Origin: Pseudoxanthomonas mexicana | GTDB lineage: Bacteria; Pseudomonadota; Gammaproteobacteria; Xanthomonadales; Xanthomonadaceae | DNA: 35,450 bases | Direction: 5' to 3' | Assembly: GCF_001556105.1 (NCBI RefSeq) | Contig: NZ_LSIF01000108.1 | Coordinates: 1 to 35,450, forward strand | Shown: positions 25,409 to 34,857 of the stretch, piece by piece | Position numbering within the stretch: the first letter of the stretch is position 1 | Layout: each line of letters opens with the position of its first letter | The notes under the pieces: generated by a model | What the model saw: only the letters and a program-made list of their open reading frames with translations | What the model was told of the DNA's origin: nothing | Database searches by the model: none | Translations under genes and position numbers: made by a program

Positions 25409-27145
25409 ATGTCCTATCTCGTCCTCGCCCGCAAGTGGCGCCCCAAGCGTTTTGCCGAGCTGGTAGGCCAGGAACACGTGGTCCGCGCGCTCACCAACGC
25501 ACTGGACAGCGGGCGCGTCCACCACGCCTTCCTGTTCACCGGCACGCGCGGCGTCGGCAAGACCACCATCGCCCGCATCTTCGCCAAGTCGCTGAACTGC
25601 GAGCAGGGCACCAGCGCCGATCCGTGCGGCCAGTGCCCGGTCTGCCTCGACATCGATGCCGGCCACTACATCGACCTGCTGGAGATCGACGCCGCCTCGA
25701 ATACCGGCGTGGACGACGTGCGTGAGGTGATCGAGAACGCGCAGTACATGCCGTCGCGCGGCAAGTTCAAGGTCTACCTGATCGACGAAGTGCACATGCT
25801 GTCGAAGGCGGCGTTCAATGCGCTGCTGAAGACGCTGGAAGAGCCGCCGGAGCACGTGAAGTTCCTGCTGGCGACCACCGATCCGCAGAAGCTGCCGGTC
25901 ACCGTGCTGTCGCGCTGCCTGCAGTTCAACCTGAAGCGGCTCGACGAGGACCAGATCCGCGGCCAGATCACCAAGATCCTCGGCGCCGAAGCCATCGACG
26001 CCGATGCCGGTTCCATTGCGCAACTCGCACGCGCAGCCGATGGCTCGTTGCGCGACGGACTGTCGCTGCTCGACCAGGCCATCGCGTACGCCGGCGGCGC
26101 GCTCCGCGACGAAGGTGTGCGTACCATGCTGGGCACGGTGGACCGTACCCAGGTCGACGCGATGCTGGCCGCGCTGGCGCGCGGCGATGGTGACACCTTG
26201 CTGCAGGTGGTGGCGGGGCTGGCCGAATTCTCGCCCGACTGGGCGGGCGTCCTCGATGCCGTGGCCGAAGCACTGCACCGGATCCAGGTGCGTCAGCTCG
26301 TCCCGTCGGCCAACGTGGAAGCGGAGGGCGTCGATATGGATGCCTTCGCCGGACTGCTGCGTCCCGAGGTGGTCCAGCTCTGGTACCAGATGGCGATCAA
26401 CGGCCGGCGCGACCTCCATCTGGCGCCGAGCGGCCGGGCAGGCTTCGAAATGAGCGTGCTGCGCATGCTCGCGTTCCGGCCGGCGCAGGCCGGCGAGATG
26501 CGCGGCGAAGGCCGTGCGTCGACAACGTCTGCACCGGCACCGGCACCGGCACCGGCGACGGCATCCGCGAACATCGTGATGCCGCCACGCGCGCCCGAGC
26601 CAGCCGCGCACCCGCAACAGATGGCGCGCGAAGAGGTGCAGCCGCCACGTCCCGCAGCGCCTGTCGTGGTCGATACACCGCCCTGGCGGGAGCCCGCAGT
26701 CGCCACCGAAATCCCCAGGATTTCCGCGGCAGCCGCGATGCCGGCCGACATCGGGATCATCGATGCCGAGACCTGGCTGCATTTCGCCGGTAGCTGCGGG
26801 CTCAAGGGCGTCGGCAAGCAACTGGTCGACAACGTCGCGTTCGCCGGCTACGCGAACGGAACGCTGACGCTGGCGCTGGACAGCGGCTTCGACTACTTGC
26901 GCTCGGAGCGCACCCTCGGCGAACTCACCGATGCGATCGCCAGCCGCTACGGCGTATCGCCGCGCCTGGCGTTCGCAGGCAAGGCCAACGATGGCGAAAC
27001 GCTCAAGGAGCGCAGTCACCGGCAACGTGACGAGCGTCAGAACGTGGCCGAAGAAACCTTCATGAACCACCCGGACGTGCGGCAGCTGATGCAGCAACAC
27101 GGCGCCAGGCTCGTCCCGGACTCCATCCGACCTTACGAAGAGTGA
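25409..27145 (+). CDS. dnaX: DNA polymerase III subunit tau (clamp loader)
   Basis: This 578-residue AAA+ protein loads the sliding clamp and ties polymerase cores to the helicase. Walker A is GTRGVGKT (45-52), the zinc module is Cys64, Cys73, Cys76, Cys79, Walker B is LIDEVH (124-129) and the arginine-finger SRC motif is at 168-170. A Pro/Ala linker (~365-440) leads to the C-terminal tau-specific domain (~450-570) that binds the alpha subunit. No A-AAA-AAG slippery site is visible, so an E. coli-like frameshift to gamma is not supported. The frame is open upstream to 25178, through the tRNA-Ser complement, but ATG 25409 gives the conserved [12 protein letters not shown] start. It leads dnaX-ybaB-recR-HIT. 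Confidence 0.97.
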   Translation: MSYLVLARKWRPKRFAELVGQEHVVRALTNALDSGRVHHAFLFTGTRGVGKTTIARIFAKSLNCEQGTSADPCGQCPVCLDIDAGHYIDLLEIDAASNTGVDDVREVIENAQYMPSRGKFKVYLIDEVHMLSKAAFNALLKTLEEPPEHVKFLLATTDPQKLPVTVLSRCLQFNLKRLDEDQIRGQITKILGAEAIDADAGSIAQLARAADGSLRDGLSLLDQAIAYAGGALRDEGVRTMLGTVDRTQVDAMLAALARGDGDTLLQVVAGLAEFSPDWAGVLDAVAEALHRIQVRQLVPSANVEAEGVDMDAFAGLLRPEVVQLWYQMAINGRRDLHLAPSGRAGFEMSVLRMLAFRPAQAGEMRGEGRASTTSAPAPAPAPATASANIVMPPRAPEPAAHPQQMAREEVQPPRPAAPVVVDTPPWREPAVATEIPRISAAAAMPADIGIIDAETWLHFAGSCGLKGVGKQLVDNVAFAGYANGTLTLALDSGFDYLRSERTLGELTDAIASRYGVSPRLAFAGKANDGETLKERSHRQRDERQNVAEETFMNHPDVRQLMQQHGARLVPDSIRPYEE

Positions 27146-27152
27146 TCACGAC

Positions 27153-27473
27153 ATGCGTGGAAACATCGCCCAACTGATGCAGCAGGCGCAGAAGATGCAG
27201 GAGAACCTGCAGCGCGCCCAGGAAGAACTCGCCAAGCTGGAAGTCACCGGCAACGCTGGCGGCGGGATGGTCAGCGTGACGCTGACCGGTGCCAAGGAGT
27301 GCCGCAAGGTGCGCATTGACCCGTCGCTGTTGTCGGATGCCGAGATGCTGGAAGACCTCATCGCGGCGGCGTTCAACGACGCCTCCAACAAGGTCGATGC
27401 CGAGTCGAAGTCGCGCATGGGTGCCGCCACGGCCGGCATGCCGTTGCCGCCCGGCATGAAAATGCCGTTCTGA
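27153..27473 (+). CDS. ybaB: YbaB/EbfC nucleoid-associated protein
   Basis: This 106-residue protein is a small homodimeric DNA-binding factor. The N-terminal helix [28 protein letters not shown] and the core [25 protein letters not shown] are diagnostic, and the C-terminus is a Met/Pro-rich tail. It starts 7 bp after dnaX and precedes recR, the usual dnaX-ybaB-recR order, where it is co-transcribed with replication and repair genes. Confidence 0.96.
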   Translation: MRGNIAQLMQQAQKMQENLQRAQEELAKLEVTGNAGGGMVSVTLTGAKECRKVRIDPSLLSDAEMLEDLIAAAFNDASNKVDAESKSRMGAATAGMPLPPGMKMPF

Positions 27474-27528
27474 CCCTGTCCGAGACCGGATGACGGCGGT
27501 ACGTCCGCCCACGGTCCCCGGAACGATC

Positions 27529-28125
27529 ATGTCCAGCCCGTTGCTCGAACAGCTCATCGAAGCGTTGCGCGTCCTGCCCGGTGTGGGGCAGAAGACCGCG
27601 CAGCGCATGGCATACCACTTGCTCGATCGCGAGCGGGACGGCGGCAAGCGCCTGGCCGGCGTGCTGGCCGACGCGCTGGAGCATATCGGCCACTGCGGGC
27701 AGTGCCGTGATTTCACCGAAGGCGCCATGTGCGCGCTGTGCGCGAGCGGCAGCCGCGATCGCCACCAGTTGTGCATCGTGGAATCGCCTTCGGATCGCCT
27801 GGCGATCGAGCAGGCCACCGGATACCGTGGTGTCTACTTCGTCCTGCACGGCAAGCTGTCGCCGCTGGATGGCATCGGCCCGCGTGAGCTGGGGCTGGAC
27901 GCACTGTCCGCTCGCCTTGCACAAGGTGAAGTCGTCGAACTCATCATCGCCACCAATCCGACCGTCGAAGGCGAGGCCACCGCGCACTACCTGGCCCAGT
28001 TGGCGCGGCAGCAGGGCGTGCGTCCCAGCCGGCTGGCGCACGGCGTGCCGTTGGGCGGCGAACTGGAATACGTGGACCGCGGCACGCTGGCGCACGCCTT
28101 CGGTGGCCGCAGCGAGATGGCCTGA
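27529..28125 (+). CDS. recR: Recombination protein RecR
   Basis: This 198-residue protein acts with RecO (and RecF) to load RecA at single-strand gaps. The N-terminal helix-hairpin-helix is [20 protein letters not shown], the zinc finger is Cys56, Cys59, Cys68, Cys71 and the Toprim domain covers ~79-174 (IVESPSD ... NPTVEGEAT). An in-frame ATG at 27490 would add 13 residues; I chose 27529 because it gives the standard [13 protein letters not shown] start and family length, with GGAA 6 nt upstream. Confidence 0.95.
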   Translation: MSSPLLEQLIEALRVLPGVGQKTAQRMAYHLLDRERDGGKRLAGVLADALEHIGHCGQCRDFTEGAMCALCASGSRDRHQLCIVESPSDRLAIEQATGYRGVYFVLHGKLSPLDGIGPRELGLDALSARLAQGEVVELIIATNPTVEGEATAHYLAQLARQQGVRPSRLAHGVPLGGELEYVDRGTLAHAFGGRSEMA

Positions 28126-28149
28126 TTCCCCTGCACGGAGACGCATTGC

Positions 28150-28503
28150 ATGACCGATACCATTTTCGCCAAGATCATCCGCCGTGAGATCCCGGCCACC
28201 ATCGTCTACGAAGACGACGACGTCCTCGGCTTCAAGGACATCGCACCGCAGGCGCCGGTGCACGTGCTCTTCATTCCCAAGCATGAAGCGATCCCGACGC
28301 TCGACGACGTGCGTCCCGAGCAGGCGCACCTGATCGGCAAGCTGGCGCTGGCCGCGGCGGACTACGCACGCAGCGAAGGCTTCGCGGAGGACGGCTATCG
28401 CATCGTCATGAACTGTCGGGAAGATGCAGGGCAGACCGTGTTCCACATCCACCTGCACCTGTTGGCCGGAGAATCGCTGGGGCGTTTCGGCACGCCGGGC
28501 TGA
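28150..28503 (+). CDS. HIT-family (HinT-like) nucleoside phosphoramidase
   Basis: This 117-residue protein has the histidine triad HIHLHLL (His99, His101, His103) preceded by GQTVFHI, as in HinT-type purine nucleoside phosphoramidases. The start TIFAKIIRREIPATIVYEDDDVLGFKDIAPQAPVH is standard. It hydrolyses AMP-lysine-type phosphoramidates. It is last in the dnaX-ybaB-recR run, 24 bp after recR, and is followed by a terminator. Confidence 0.94.
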   Translation: MTDTIFAKIIRREIPATIVYEDDDVLGFKDIAPQAPVHVLFIPKHEAIPTLDDVRPEQAHLIGKLALAAADYARSEGFAEDGYRIVMNCREDAGQTVFHIHLHLLAGESLGRFGTPG

Positions 28504-28530
28504 TTGGCCGCGCGATGGTCAGGTAATAAA

Positions 28531-28555
28531 AAAGCCGCTCATCGAGCGGCTTTCT
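28531..28555. terminator. Bidirectional terminator after the HIT gene
   Basis: AAAGCCGCTC / GAGCGGCTTT is a perfect 10-bp stem with loop ATC, preceded by further A residues. It serves the HIT gene (+) and the slp-like gene (-). Confidence 0.92.
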
Positions 28556-28574
28556 CGTTCATGGCGCAGGGAAG

Positions 28575-29096
28575 TTACCACCAACCCCAATGGCCACCAT
28601 GGCCCCAACGCGGGCCACGGAAGGGATCGTAGTATGGGTACGGGCGGACCACATCGACCTCGCGCACTTCCGGCCACAGGTACACCACATCGGCCGCGAC
28701 GCGCGGCAACTGGTAGTCGTAGTCGCCGATGCGGGTGCTTTCGTAGGCCTCGATCTTGCCGACGAAGGTGACCTCGCGGCCCTCTGCGAACACGGCGGGA
28801 TCATAGAAGCCTGCGCGGCAGGCGATGAAGCGGCCATCGGTGGCATCAGGCGCGGACGAGAGCGGACGGCCGTTGCCGCCCAGCGGGCGCGAAACCAGCT
28901 GGAAGCATGTCGCGTTCTGTCCGGGCGTGGTGCTGATGATGCGGCCGCCCCAGCGCACCGGAGCGCCGACCTGTGGCGCGCCTACCGAATCGCGCGGATT
29001 GACCTGGTTGAAGCTGCCCTGCAACGGCTTGGGGGCCGAGGCGCAGGCGGAAAGCAGCGCGGCGGCTGCGACGATGACGGCGAAGCGAAGGTTCAT
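28575..29096 (-). CDS. Slp-family outer-membrane lipoprotein
   Basis: This 173-residue lipoprotein has a signal peptide with lipobox LLSAC and modified Cys18. The mature domain has VGAPVRWGGRIISTTPGQNATCFQLVSRPL, the core pattern of the Slp family of starvation- or stress-inducible outer-membrane lipoproteins, and ends with an extension rich in Gly, His, Trp and Tyr (RGPRWGHGGHWGWW). Slp proteins are linked to stationary phase or acid stress in E. coli; the role here is inferred only from family. It lies 17 bp after the transglutaminase gene, so it may be the last gene of the moxR operon. Confidence 0.88.
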   Translation of the reverse strand: MNLRFAVIVAAAALLSACASAPKPLQGSFNQVNPRDSVGAPQVGAPVRWGGRIISTTPGQNATCFQLVSRPLGGNGRPLSSAPDATDGRFIACRAGFYDPAVFAEGREVTFVGKIEAYESTRIGDYDYQLPRVAADVVYLWPEVREVDVVRPYPYYDPFRGPRWGHGGHWGWW

Positions 29097-29113
29097 GGCC
29101 AGTCTCCAGCGGG

Positions 29114-31066
29114 TTATGGGCGGTGCCGGCGCAGATCTTCGATCAATGCCCGGTGATCTCCCTCGCCGGGAGCGTAGCGCGCATCGGCGAAACGGCGGCT
29201 GAGCGAGAGCAGTGGCTGTGCAGTCCGGGGTCGTCCGATGGCGACCCGGCGTGCCCAGTGCTCCGGGCTTTCATGCGGCTCCCGTCCAAGGCCGAAACGG
29301 GCATAGCGCGTGCCGAGCCGGTGCCAGGCGCGCAGCAAGGGGTCGCGTTCCCGCTCGCCCCTCGCCAGCAGCCACCCCATCCAGGCCAGTGCCGCCACGG
29401 CGAAGATGGCGAACAGCGCGGTCAAGGCGCCGCCGCCGAGCTGTTTCGCCCCGAACCGTTCGAGCAAGCGCGACTGCCGCTTGGCGTCGAAACCCAGGAC
29501 CAGGTCGTTCCAGCCGCGACGGAGCCAGTCGCCGACCTGTCCCAGTTCCCCGATGCCGATCATGTTGGCCAACGCCTCTGCCGCACCGCCGGCTCCCAGG
29601 CGATCTTCGAGGGTGTCGTAGATGCGCTCCGGCGCGACCGCTGCCGTCGGATCTACGCGCACCCAGCCGCGTTGCGGCATCCATACCTCCGCCCAGGCGT
29701 GCGCGTCCATGTTCCGCACGATCCAGTAGTTACCCAGCGGGTTGTACGTGCCGCCTGTGTAGCCGGTGACGACACGGGCAGGAATGCCCGCCGAGCGCAT
29801 CAGGAAGACGAAGGAGGAGCTGAAGTGCTCGCAGAATCCCTGCTGCTGGTCGAAGAGGAATTCGTCCACCGTGTCGCGGCCCGGGAATGGCGTGTCCAGC
29901 GTGTAGGCGAAGTCGGCACGGATCCATTGCAGCGCACGCCCGACGATGGTCGCATCGTTGCCGCCCGCTTCGCGGCGCCACCGCACGCCCAGCGCACGGG
30001 TGCGTGGATTGAATCCGTTGGGCAATCGCAATGCCTGCTCGCGCAGCGGGGTGGGCAACGCCACCTCGAACTGCATGGGGGCCGATGACTGCAATCGCCA
30101 CCGTGTCAGCGAGGTGAGGGGGGTAGGCGTCGACAGGCTGTAGTCGTGGGCCATGCCCACGCCGTCGGGCGTCGTCATGGGCAGGTCGAGGGCGACCAGG
30201 TCGCGGCGCTCGCTGGGCTCCACGTCCATCCGGTAATCCCACGTCACCGGCGCACGGGTCGTGCGGGGCGGCGGAATACCAGGCTGGCGATCGCCGCGCG
30301 TCCAGGTGCGCCCATCGAAATCCGCCAGCACCGGCCCGCGCCAGTACATCTGGCTGGTGGGTGGGGTGGCACCGAAGAACTGCACCCGAAGTGCCGGTGC
30401 CTCGTCGGCGATCAGGTCGAGGTAGCTGCCAGGCGACATGTCGTCACTGAGGCCGGGCTTGGACAGGGCGCGCTCCGGTACGCCCCACAGCGGCGACGGA
30501 AAGCGTGGGAACAACCAGAATGCCGCCAGTACCAGCGGCACACCGAGCGCGACGAGCTTCCCGATCTCACGCACCTGGTGCATGGGACGCGCGACCCCGG
30601 CCAGCGATGCCGCCTCGGCATCAGCCAGCCGGTGCAGTGCCACCAGGGCGCAGAGGACGCTGACCAGGCCCAGCGCCATGCTCAGCGGCCCTTGGTCAAG
30701 GAGGAAAGCGGCGAACGGGGCAAACAGCGCGAAGCCGAGCAGGCTGCGGTTGTCGCGCAGGGTTCGTGTCTCCGTTGGCTTGATCGCCAGCATCCCGGCG
30801 AGCAGGGCACACCCGGTGTCGCGGCCGAAGTGCATGCCCGTCACCGACATCACCGCAGCGACCAGCGCGATGACGAGCAGCGCGCGCAGCAGTCCGGGAA
30901 GTGGGCGACGCCAGGACGCCAGCGACAGCACCACGCCGGTGACGCCGATACCGCTCGCCAGCATTGGTGGCAGCTGGATCAGCAGGGCCAGCAGGCACGC
31001 GCCCGTGGCAGCCAGCGTCCACCGGCGGCTGAGCGTGTCGAGCGTGGGCGCGTCAGGCGGTTTCAT
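29114..31066 (-). CDS. Transglutaminase-like membrane protein (DUF3488, TgpA-like)
   Basis: This 650-residue protein has about six N-terminal membrane segments (DUF3488-like region, ~1-190), a periplasmic transglutaminase-like domain and a last membrane helix (~540-560) before a cytoplasmic tail. The Cys-His-Asp triad is visible: Cys412 (QQGFCEHFS), His456 (MDAHAWAEVW) and Asp472 (VRVDPTA). P. aeruginosa TgpA is the best-known relative and is essential there; the substrate is unknown. The start is ATG 31066 (MKPPDAPTL), overlapping the DUF58 gene by 14 nt; a GTG at 31087 would add 7 residues. It is third in moxR-DUF58-tgpA. Confidence 0.9.
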   Translation of the reverse strand: MKPPDAPTLDTLSRRWTLAATGACLLALLIQLPPMLASGIGVTGVVLSLASWRRPLPGLLRALLVIALVAAVMSVTGMHFGRDTGCALLAGMLAIKPTETRTLRDNRSLLGFALFAPFAAFLLDQGPLSMALGLVSVLCALVALHRLADAEAASLAGVARPMHQVREIGKLVALGVPLVLAAFWLFPRFPSPLWGVPERALSKPGLSDDMSPGSYLDLIADEAPALRVQFFGATPPTSQMYWRGPVLADFDGRTWTRGDRQPGIPPPRTTRAPVTWDYRMDVEPSERRDLVALDLPMTTPDGVGMAHDYSLSTPTPLTSLTRWRLQSSAPMQFEVALPTPLREQALRLPNGFNPRTRALGVRWRREAGGNDATIVGRALQWIRADFAYTLDTPFPGRDTVDEFLFDQQQGFCEHFSSSFVFLMRSAGIPARVVTGYTGGTYNPLGNYWIVRNMDAHAWAEVWMPQRGWVRVDPTAAVAPERIYDTLEDRLGAGGAAEALANMIGIGELGQVGDWLRRGWNDLVLGFDAKRQSRLLERFGAKQLGGGALTALFAIFAVAALAWMGWLLARGERERDPLLRAWHRLGTRYARFGLGREPHESPEHWARRVAIGRPRTAQPLLSLSRRFADARYAPGEGDHRALIEDLRRHRP

Positions 31067-32006
31067 GCGGGAGCAGGGCCAGTGCACGAAGGCAGAGATG
31101 GCGATGCGCGAGTCCGTTGCCGGGCCCCAGCGCGGGCTGGCCGGGCAGGCGGAGCAGATAGCGAAGGCCCTCGCGTTCGGCGGTTTCTATCCAGTGTGCG
31201 AGCCTCTGGATCCGTCGTTCTGGGGACAGCATGGTCAGTGCGTCCCAGTCCAGGTCGACATCGCGGCCGAGCGGCTGTTCGTAGTCGCGCACCAGCAGTT
31301 GGCTGCGGCGGGCGGACGGCTTCCACGCGATGGCACGTCGCGCATCGCCGGCACGGTAGTTGCGCAGCTGGTGCACGTCCTCGCCAGCAGGGTCCAGGCG
31401 CGCCCTGGTGCCTCCGCTCTCCGCCTGCGGAAGCGGTGGCCCCTGGACTTCCGTGGCCGGGTAGACGAGCAGCGGCGTATCGGGCCATACCCAGGCCCAC
31501 GCGCGGGCAAGGCCCAGGGGCTGGGTGGTCGACAGGCGTACGCGATCCAGGTCGTACCACCCGCGCTGATGGGTCGGCAACGACAGTTCGACGACCTGGT
31601 TTTCGCCGGCCAGCAGCACTGCGAAGGCATGTTCGTCGCCCGCATCCAGGCGCAGGCCATGCCGCACCCGCGCATCACGAGACGCCAGCGCGACATGCAG
31701 CAGCAGGGGAGTACCGACCGGCACGGGGTCCGCGGACAGTGCGTCGATGCGCAGGCCGGCCAGTTGAAGGTGCGCGAAGATCAGGCTCGCCATGGCCGTC
31801 GCACCGAGCAACAACGCCAGCAGCAGCGCCGGGTTGTTGTTGTAGTTCAGCGCGCCTAGCAGCATGGTGAATACCAGCGTGGCGAAGAACAGGCCGAACC
31901 GCGTCGGCAGCACATAGATGCGTTTGCGCTCCAGCGCGACCGGCAGCGACTCCGGTCGGCGCGGTCGCGCCAGCCGGGCGAAGCGGCGGGCCAGGGTGGA
32001 CGCCAT
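31053..32006 (-). CDS. DUF58 domain protein
   Basis: This 317-residue protein has two membrane helices (~residues 33-75) followed by a soluble domain with the DUF58 signature GEDVHQLRNYRAGDARRAIAWKPSARR. The family nearly always follows a MoxR ATPase gene and is thought to take part in MoxR-dependent assembly or activation of membrane complexes. The ATG at 32006 (MASTLARR) was chosen over a TTG two codons upstream. It starts 2 nt after the moxR stop and overlaps the transglutaminase gene. Confidence 0.92.
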   Translation of the reverse strand: MASTLARRFARLARPRRPESLPVALERKRIYVLPTRFGLFFATLVFTMLLGALNYNNNPALLLALLLGATAMASLIFAHLQLAGLRIDALSADPVPVGTPLLLHVALASRDARVRHGLRLDAGDEHAFAVLLAGENQVVELSLPTHQRGWYDLDRVRLSTTQPLGLARAWAWVWPDTPLLVYPATEVQGPPLPQAESGGTRARLDPAGEDVHQLRNYRAGDARRAIAWKPSARRSQLLVRDYEQPLGRDVDLDWDALTMLSPERRIQRLAHWIETAEREGLRYLLRLPGQPALGPGNGLAHRHLCLRALALLPHETA

Positions 32007-32008
32007 GT

Positions 32009-32962
32009 TCAATCCACCGGCACTGCATGCAGGATGGCCTTGGCCAGCGCGCCTGCGGAGACGGCCTCGGCTTCCGGCACCAGCCGGTGCGCCGCGACGG
32101 CCGCGAACAGGGCTTGCACGTCGTCCGGCAGCACGTGCTGGCGACCCAGCAGCAGCGCGTACGCGCGCGCCGCCCGGAGCAGGGCGATGCCGGCACGGGG
32201 CGACAGGCCGACCCGCACGCCCGGATGCTGGCGGCTGCGCGTAAGCAGCGCCTGCACGTAGTCGATCAGCGCGTCGCTGGCATGCACATCGTTCACGGCG
32301 TTGCGCAGGGCCAGCACGTCATCGGACGACAGCAACGGCATGGCCTGCGCGATCAACGTGCGACGATCGCTGCCGGCCAGCAGCTCGCGCTCGGATTCGG
32401 GGCTTGGATAGCCCAGCGCCAGGCGAAGCAGGAAGCGGTCCAACTGCGAATCGGGCAGCGGATACGTGCCCGACAGGTCGACGGGATTCTGCGTGGCGAT
32501 CACGAAGAACGGTTGCGACAACGCATGGGTCACGCCGTCCAGCGTGACCTGGTGTTCCGCCATCGCCTCGAGCAGCGCGCTCTGCGTGCGGGGCGGCGCG
32601 CGATTGATTTCGTCGGCGAGCAGGACGTTGGTGAATACCGGTCCGGGATGAAAGGTGAAGGCGCGTGCCTGCGCGTCGTATACCGACACGCCCAGCACGT
32701 CGGCGGGCAGCAGGTCAGAGGTGAACTGCACGCGCTGGAAGCCCAGTCCCAGCGTGGCGGCCAATGCATGCGCCAGGGTCGTCTTGCCCAGGCCCGGCAG
32801 ATCCTCGATGAGCAGGTGCCCATCGGACAACAGGGCAACGAAAGCGAGCCTCACTTCATGTGACTTGCCGAGCACCAGCGAATTCACCTGCGCCTGTGCG
32901 CGAGTGAGGGCCTCGGCCAGGCCTTCGGATAGCATAGGAGGAGTGCTGGGGATGGCGGACAT
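32009..32962 (-). CDS. MoxR-family AAA+ ATPase
   Basis: This 317-residue ATPase has Walker A DLPGLGKTT (54-62), Walker B LLADEINR (114-121), the sensor region IATQNPVD and the ESERELL sub-domain, which marks the MoxR family. MoxR proteins act as chaperone-like ATPases for complexes with partner DUF58 or VWA proteins. It leads the operon. A TACACT hexamer on the minus strand at 32996-33001 could be its -10, inside the 44-bp gap to the divergent GT39 gene. Confidence 0.94.
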   Translation of the reverse strand: MSAIPSTPPMLSEGLAEALTRAQAQVNSLVLGKSHEVRLAFVALLSDGHLLIEDLPGLGKTTLAHALAATLGLGFQRVQFTSDLLPADVLGVSVYDAQARAFTFHPGPVFTNVLLADEINRAPPRTQSALLEAMAEHQVTLDGVTHALSQPFFVIATQNPVDLSGTYPLPDSQLDRFLLRLALGYPSPESERELLAGSDRRTLIAQAMPLLSSDDVLALRNAVNDVHASDALIDYVQALLTRSRQHPGVRVGLSPRAGIALLRAARAYALLLGRQHVLPDDVQALFAAVAAHRLVPEAEAVSAGALAKAILHAVPVD

Positions 32963-33006
32963 CGCGCTCTCGGTTTCCGATCGTGGGTTGAGGGAAGTGT
33001 AGCGAG

Positions 33007-34848
33007 ATGGACGAAGAACAACGCGCGCGACAATGGTTCATCGCCGTGTGGGCAATCGTGACGGCCGTCAAGATCGCGATCGCCGCGCAGCTGCCGCTGT
33101 TCGTGGACGAAGCCTTCTATTGGCAGGAGGGGCGGCATCTGGCGGCGGCCTATTCCGACCTGCCGGGGCTGACCGCCTGGTTGACGCGGCTTGGTACCGA
33201 ACTGGCCGGTCATCATGTATTGGCGGTTCGCGCGCCATTCCTGCTGATGGCAGCGCTCCTGCCATGGATGGTGGGCAGAGCTGCTGCGCACTGGTTCGGC
33301 GCAGGCGTTGGCTGGCTAGCGGCACTGCTGACGGTGGTGATGCCGCTATCGGGCACGCTGGGCCTGCTCGCATTGCCGGACGTGCCGATGGCGCTGGCGA
33401 CGGTGTTGTGCGCGGACGCTGGCGCGCGGCTGCTGCGCGAGGTCGATGCGATGTCCGCGACCGAACTGGCGCTCGGTCTCATGCTGGGAGCGCTCAGTCA
33501 CTACCGCTTCATTGGCGTGATCGGGGTTGGGTTGCTTGCGTTGCTGTGGCTACCCCAAGGCCGCAAGGTATTGCGCGATGCGCGCGTCTGGGTTGCGTTG
33601 GCAGTGGGCGTGCTGGCCTGGGCGCCGTTGCTGGCCTGGAACCTGGAGTATGCCGATGCCGGTCTGCGGTTCCAGTTGCTCGACCGGCATCCGTGGCGTT
33701 TCCACCGCGATGGTTTCCGTTTTGTGGCGGTGCAGGCGGCAATGGCGACGCCACTGCTTTTCTGGGCGATGCTCGTGATCTGCATGCGCAGCCTCCGTAG
33801 CGACCAGGAGGCAGGTACGCAGTGGCGCTACTTCGCGTTGCTCGGCGCGGTGTCCACGTTGGGTTTCTTCGCACTGGGTTTCTTCGCCGACAACGAACGC
33901 GTCAGTTTCCACTGGCCTTTGCCGGGTTATCTCGCACTACTCTTCGTGACGCCGTTGTTGCTGCGGGAATGGTCGCCAGGGCAGCGGCGTGCAACCTGGG
34001 GCATCGCCGCGCTGGGCATGATGCTGATGCTGGGCTATTACGTGGCCGTCTCGCTGCCTGGGTTGCGCTCCCAGGTGGCCGGCAGCAAGTACTACCCCGA
34101 GAATTTCGCCGGATGGGACGCGTTGGCCGTGGAGGTAAGGGCGATGCGCGCGGCACTACCTGAAGGAACCGTGCTGCTCGCGGACAATTTCAAGACGGGC
34201 GCAGAGCTTGGCTTCGCCCTGAACGATGCGGACATTCCCGTGCTCGACCATCCGCTGAACCGTAAACACGGGCGCGCGCCGCAGCTCCGGTTGTGGGGTC
34301 TCGAGCACGCCGGTCCACGCGACGCGCCCACGCTGCTGGTGGTGGGTGCGACCGACGTGAAGTTCAGTGCGCTGCTCGCGCACTACCAGCAGCTGTGCGA
34401 CGTCGTTGGCGCACTGCCACCTGCGCGCGTGGTGAACATCGACCATGGCGCGCGTCGGTTCCTCCTGTTCGTGCTGCCTGCGGGACGCACGGAAGGCGAA
34501 TGCATCACGCCGGTCGTTGCCAACATCGACGTACCGCAGCCGGGTGCCAGCGTCGAGCGACGCTTCAGCGTCGGCGGTTGGGCGGTCAAGGATGTGGTGG
34601 GCGTGACGAAGGTGGAGGTACTGCTGGACGGTCGCGTAGTGGCCGTCGCCAGCGAGGCGGGTGCCAATGAATGGCTGCGGGGCTTCCTGAGAAACGCCTC
34701 GCGCGATCCGCGAATGCCGCAGGTCCAGTTCGCGGCCGAGGTCGATGCCGGTGGCGTGCCTGCCGGAACGCATTGGCTGGGGCTGCGGGTGACCGGCGGT
34801 GACGGTAGCGTGGAGACGTGGGCGGAGCAGCCGGTCGATATCCGTTAA
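33007..34848 (+). CDS. Glycosyltransferase family 39 (ArnT/PMT-like) with C-terminal extra domain
   Basis: This 613-residue integral membrane protein has about 10 hydrophobic segments in residues 1-350. The first loop carries LPLFVDEAFYWQEG with the Asp34-Glu35 pair typical of GT-C PMT/ArnT enzymes, and DLPGLTAWLTRLG resembles the next PMT_2 motif. Such enzymes move sugars from polyprenyl-phosphate carriers onto lipids or proteins at the periplasmic face. The C-terminal ~110 residues (505-613), starting IDVPQPGASVERRFSVGGWAV, look like a beta-sandwich (Ig-like) domain. The target is unknown; LPS or a lipid-linked glycan is a reasonable guess. It ends 9 bp from the convergent maf gene without a terminator. 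Confidence 0.85.
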   Translation: MDEEQRARQWFIAVWAIVTAVKIAIAAQLPLFVDEAFYWQEGRHLAAAYSDLPGLTAWLTRLGTELAGHHVLAVRAPFLLMAALLPWMVGRAAAHWFGAGVGWLAALLTVVMPLSGTLGLLALPDVPMALATVLCADAGARLLREVDAMSATELALGLMLGALSHYRFIGVIGVGLLALLWLPQGRKVLRDARVWVALAVGVLAWAPLLAWNLEYADAGLRFQLLDRHPWRFHRDGFRFVAVQAAMATPLLFWAMLVICMRSLRSDQEAGTQWRYFALLGAVSTLGFFALGFFADNERVSFHWPLPGYLALLFVTPLLLREWSPGQRRATWGIAALGMMLMLGYYVAVSLPGLRSQVAGSKYYPENFAGWDALAVEVRAMRAALPEGTVLLADNFKTGAELGFALNDADIPVLDHPLNRKHGRAPQLRLWGLEHAGPRDAPTLLVVGATDVKFSALLAHYQQLCDVVGALPPARVVNIDHGARRFLLFVLPAGRTEGECITPVVANIDVPQPGASVERRFSVGGWAVKDVVGVTKVEVLLDGRVVAVASEAGANEWLRGFLRNASRDPRMPQVQFAAEVDAGGVPAGTHWLGLRVTGGDGSVETWAEQPVDIR

Positions 34849-34857
34849 CGGATTCCG

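Noticed and set aside
25409..27145. Possible programmed frameshift in dnaX producing gamma
   Set aside because: No A-AAA-AAG slippery heptamer or similar A/T-rich run was seen in the gene.
30146..31870. 574-codon plus-strand frame across the transglutaminase and DUF58 genes
   Set aside because: It is low-complexity Arg/Gly/Ala/His translation with no motif, while the minus-strand genes have intact catalytic and family signatures.
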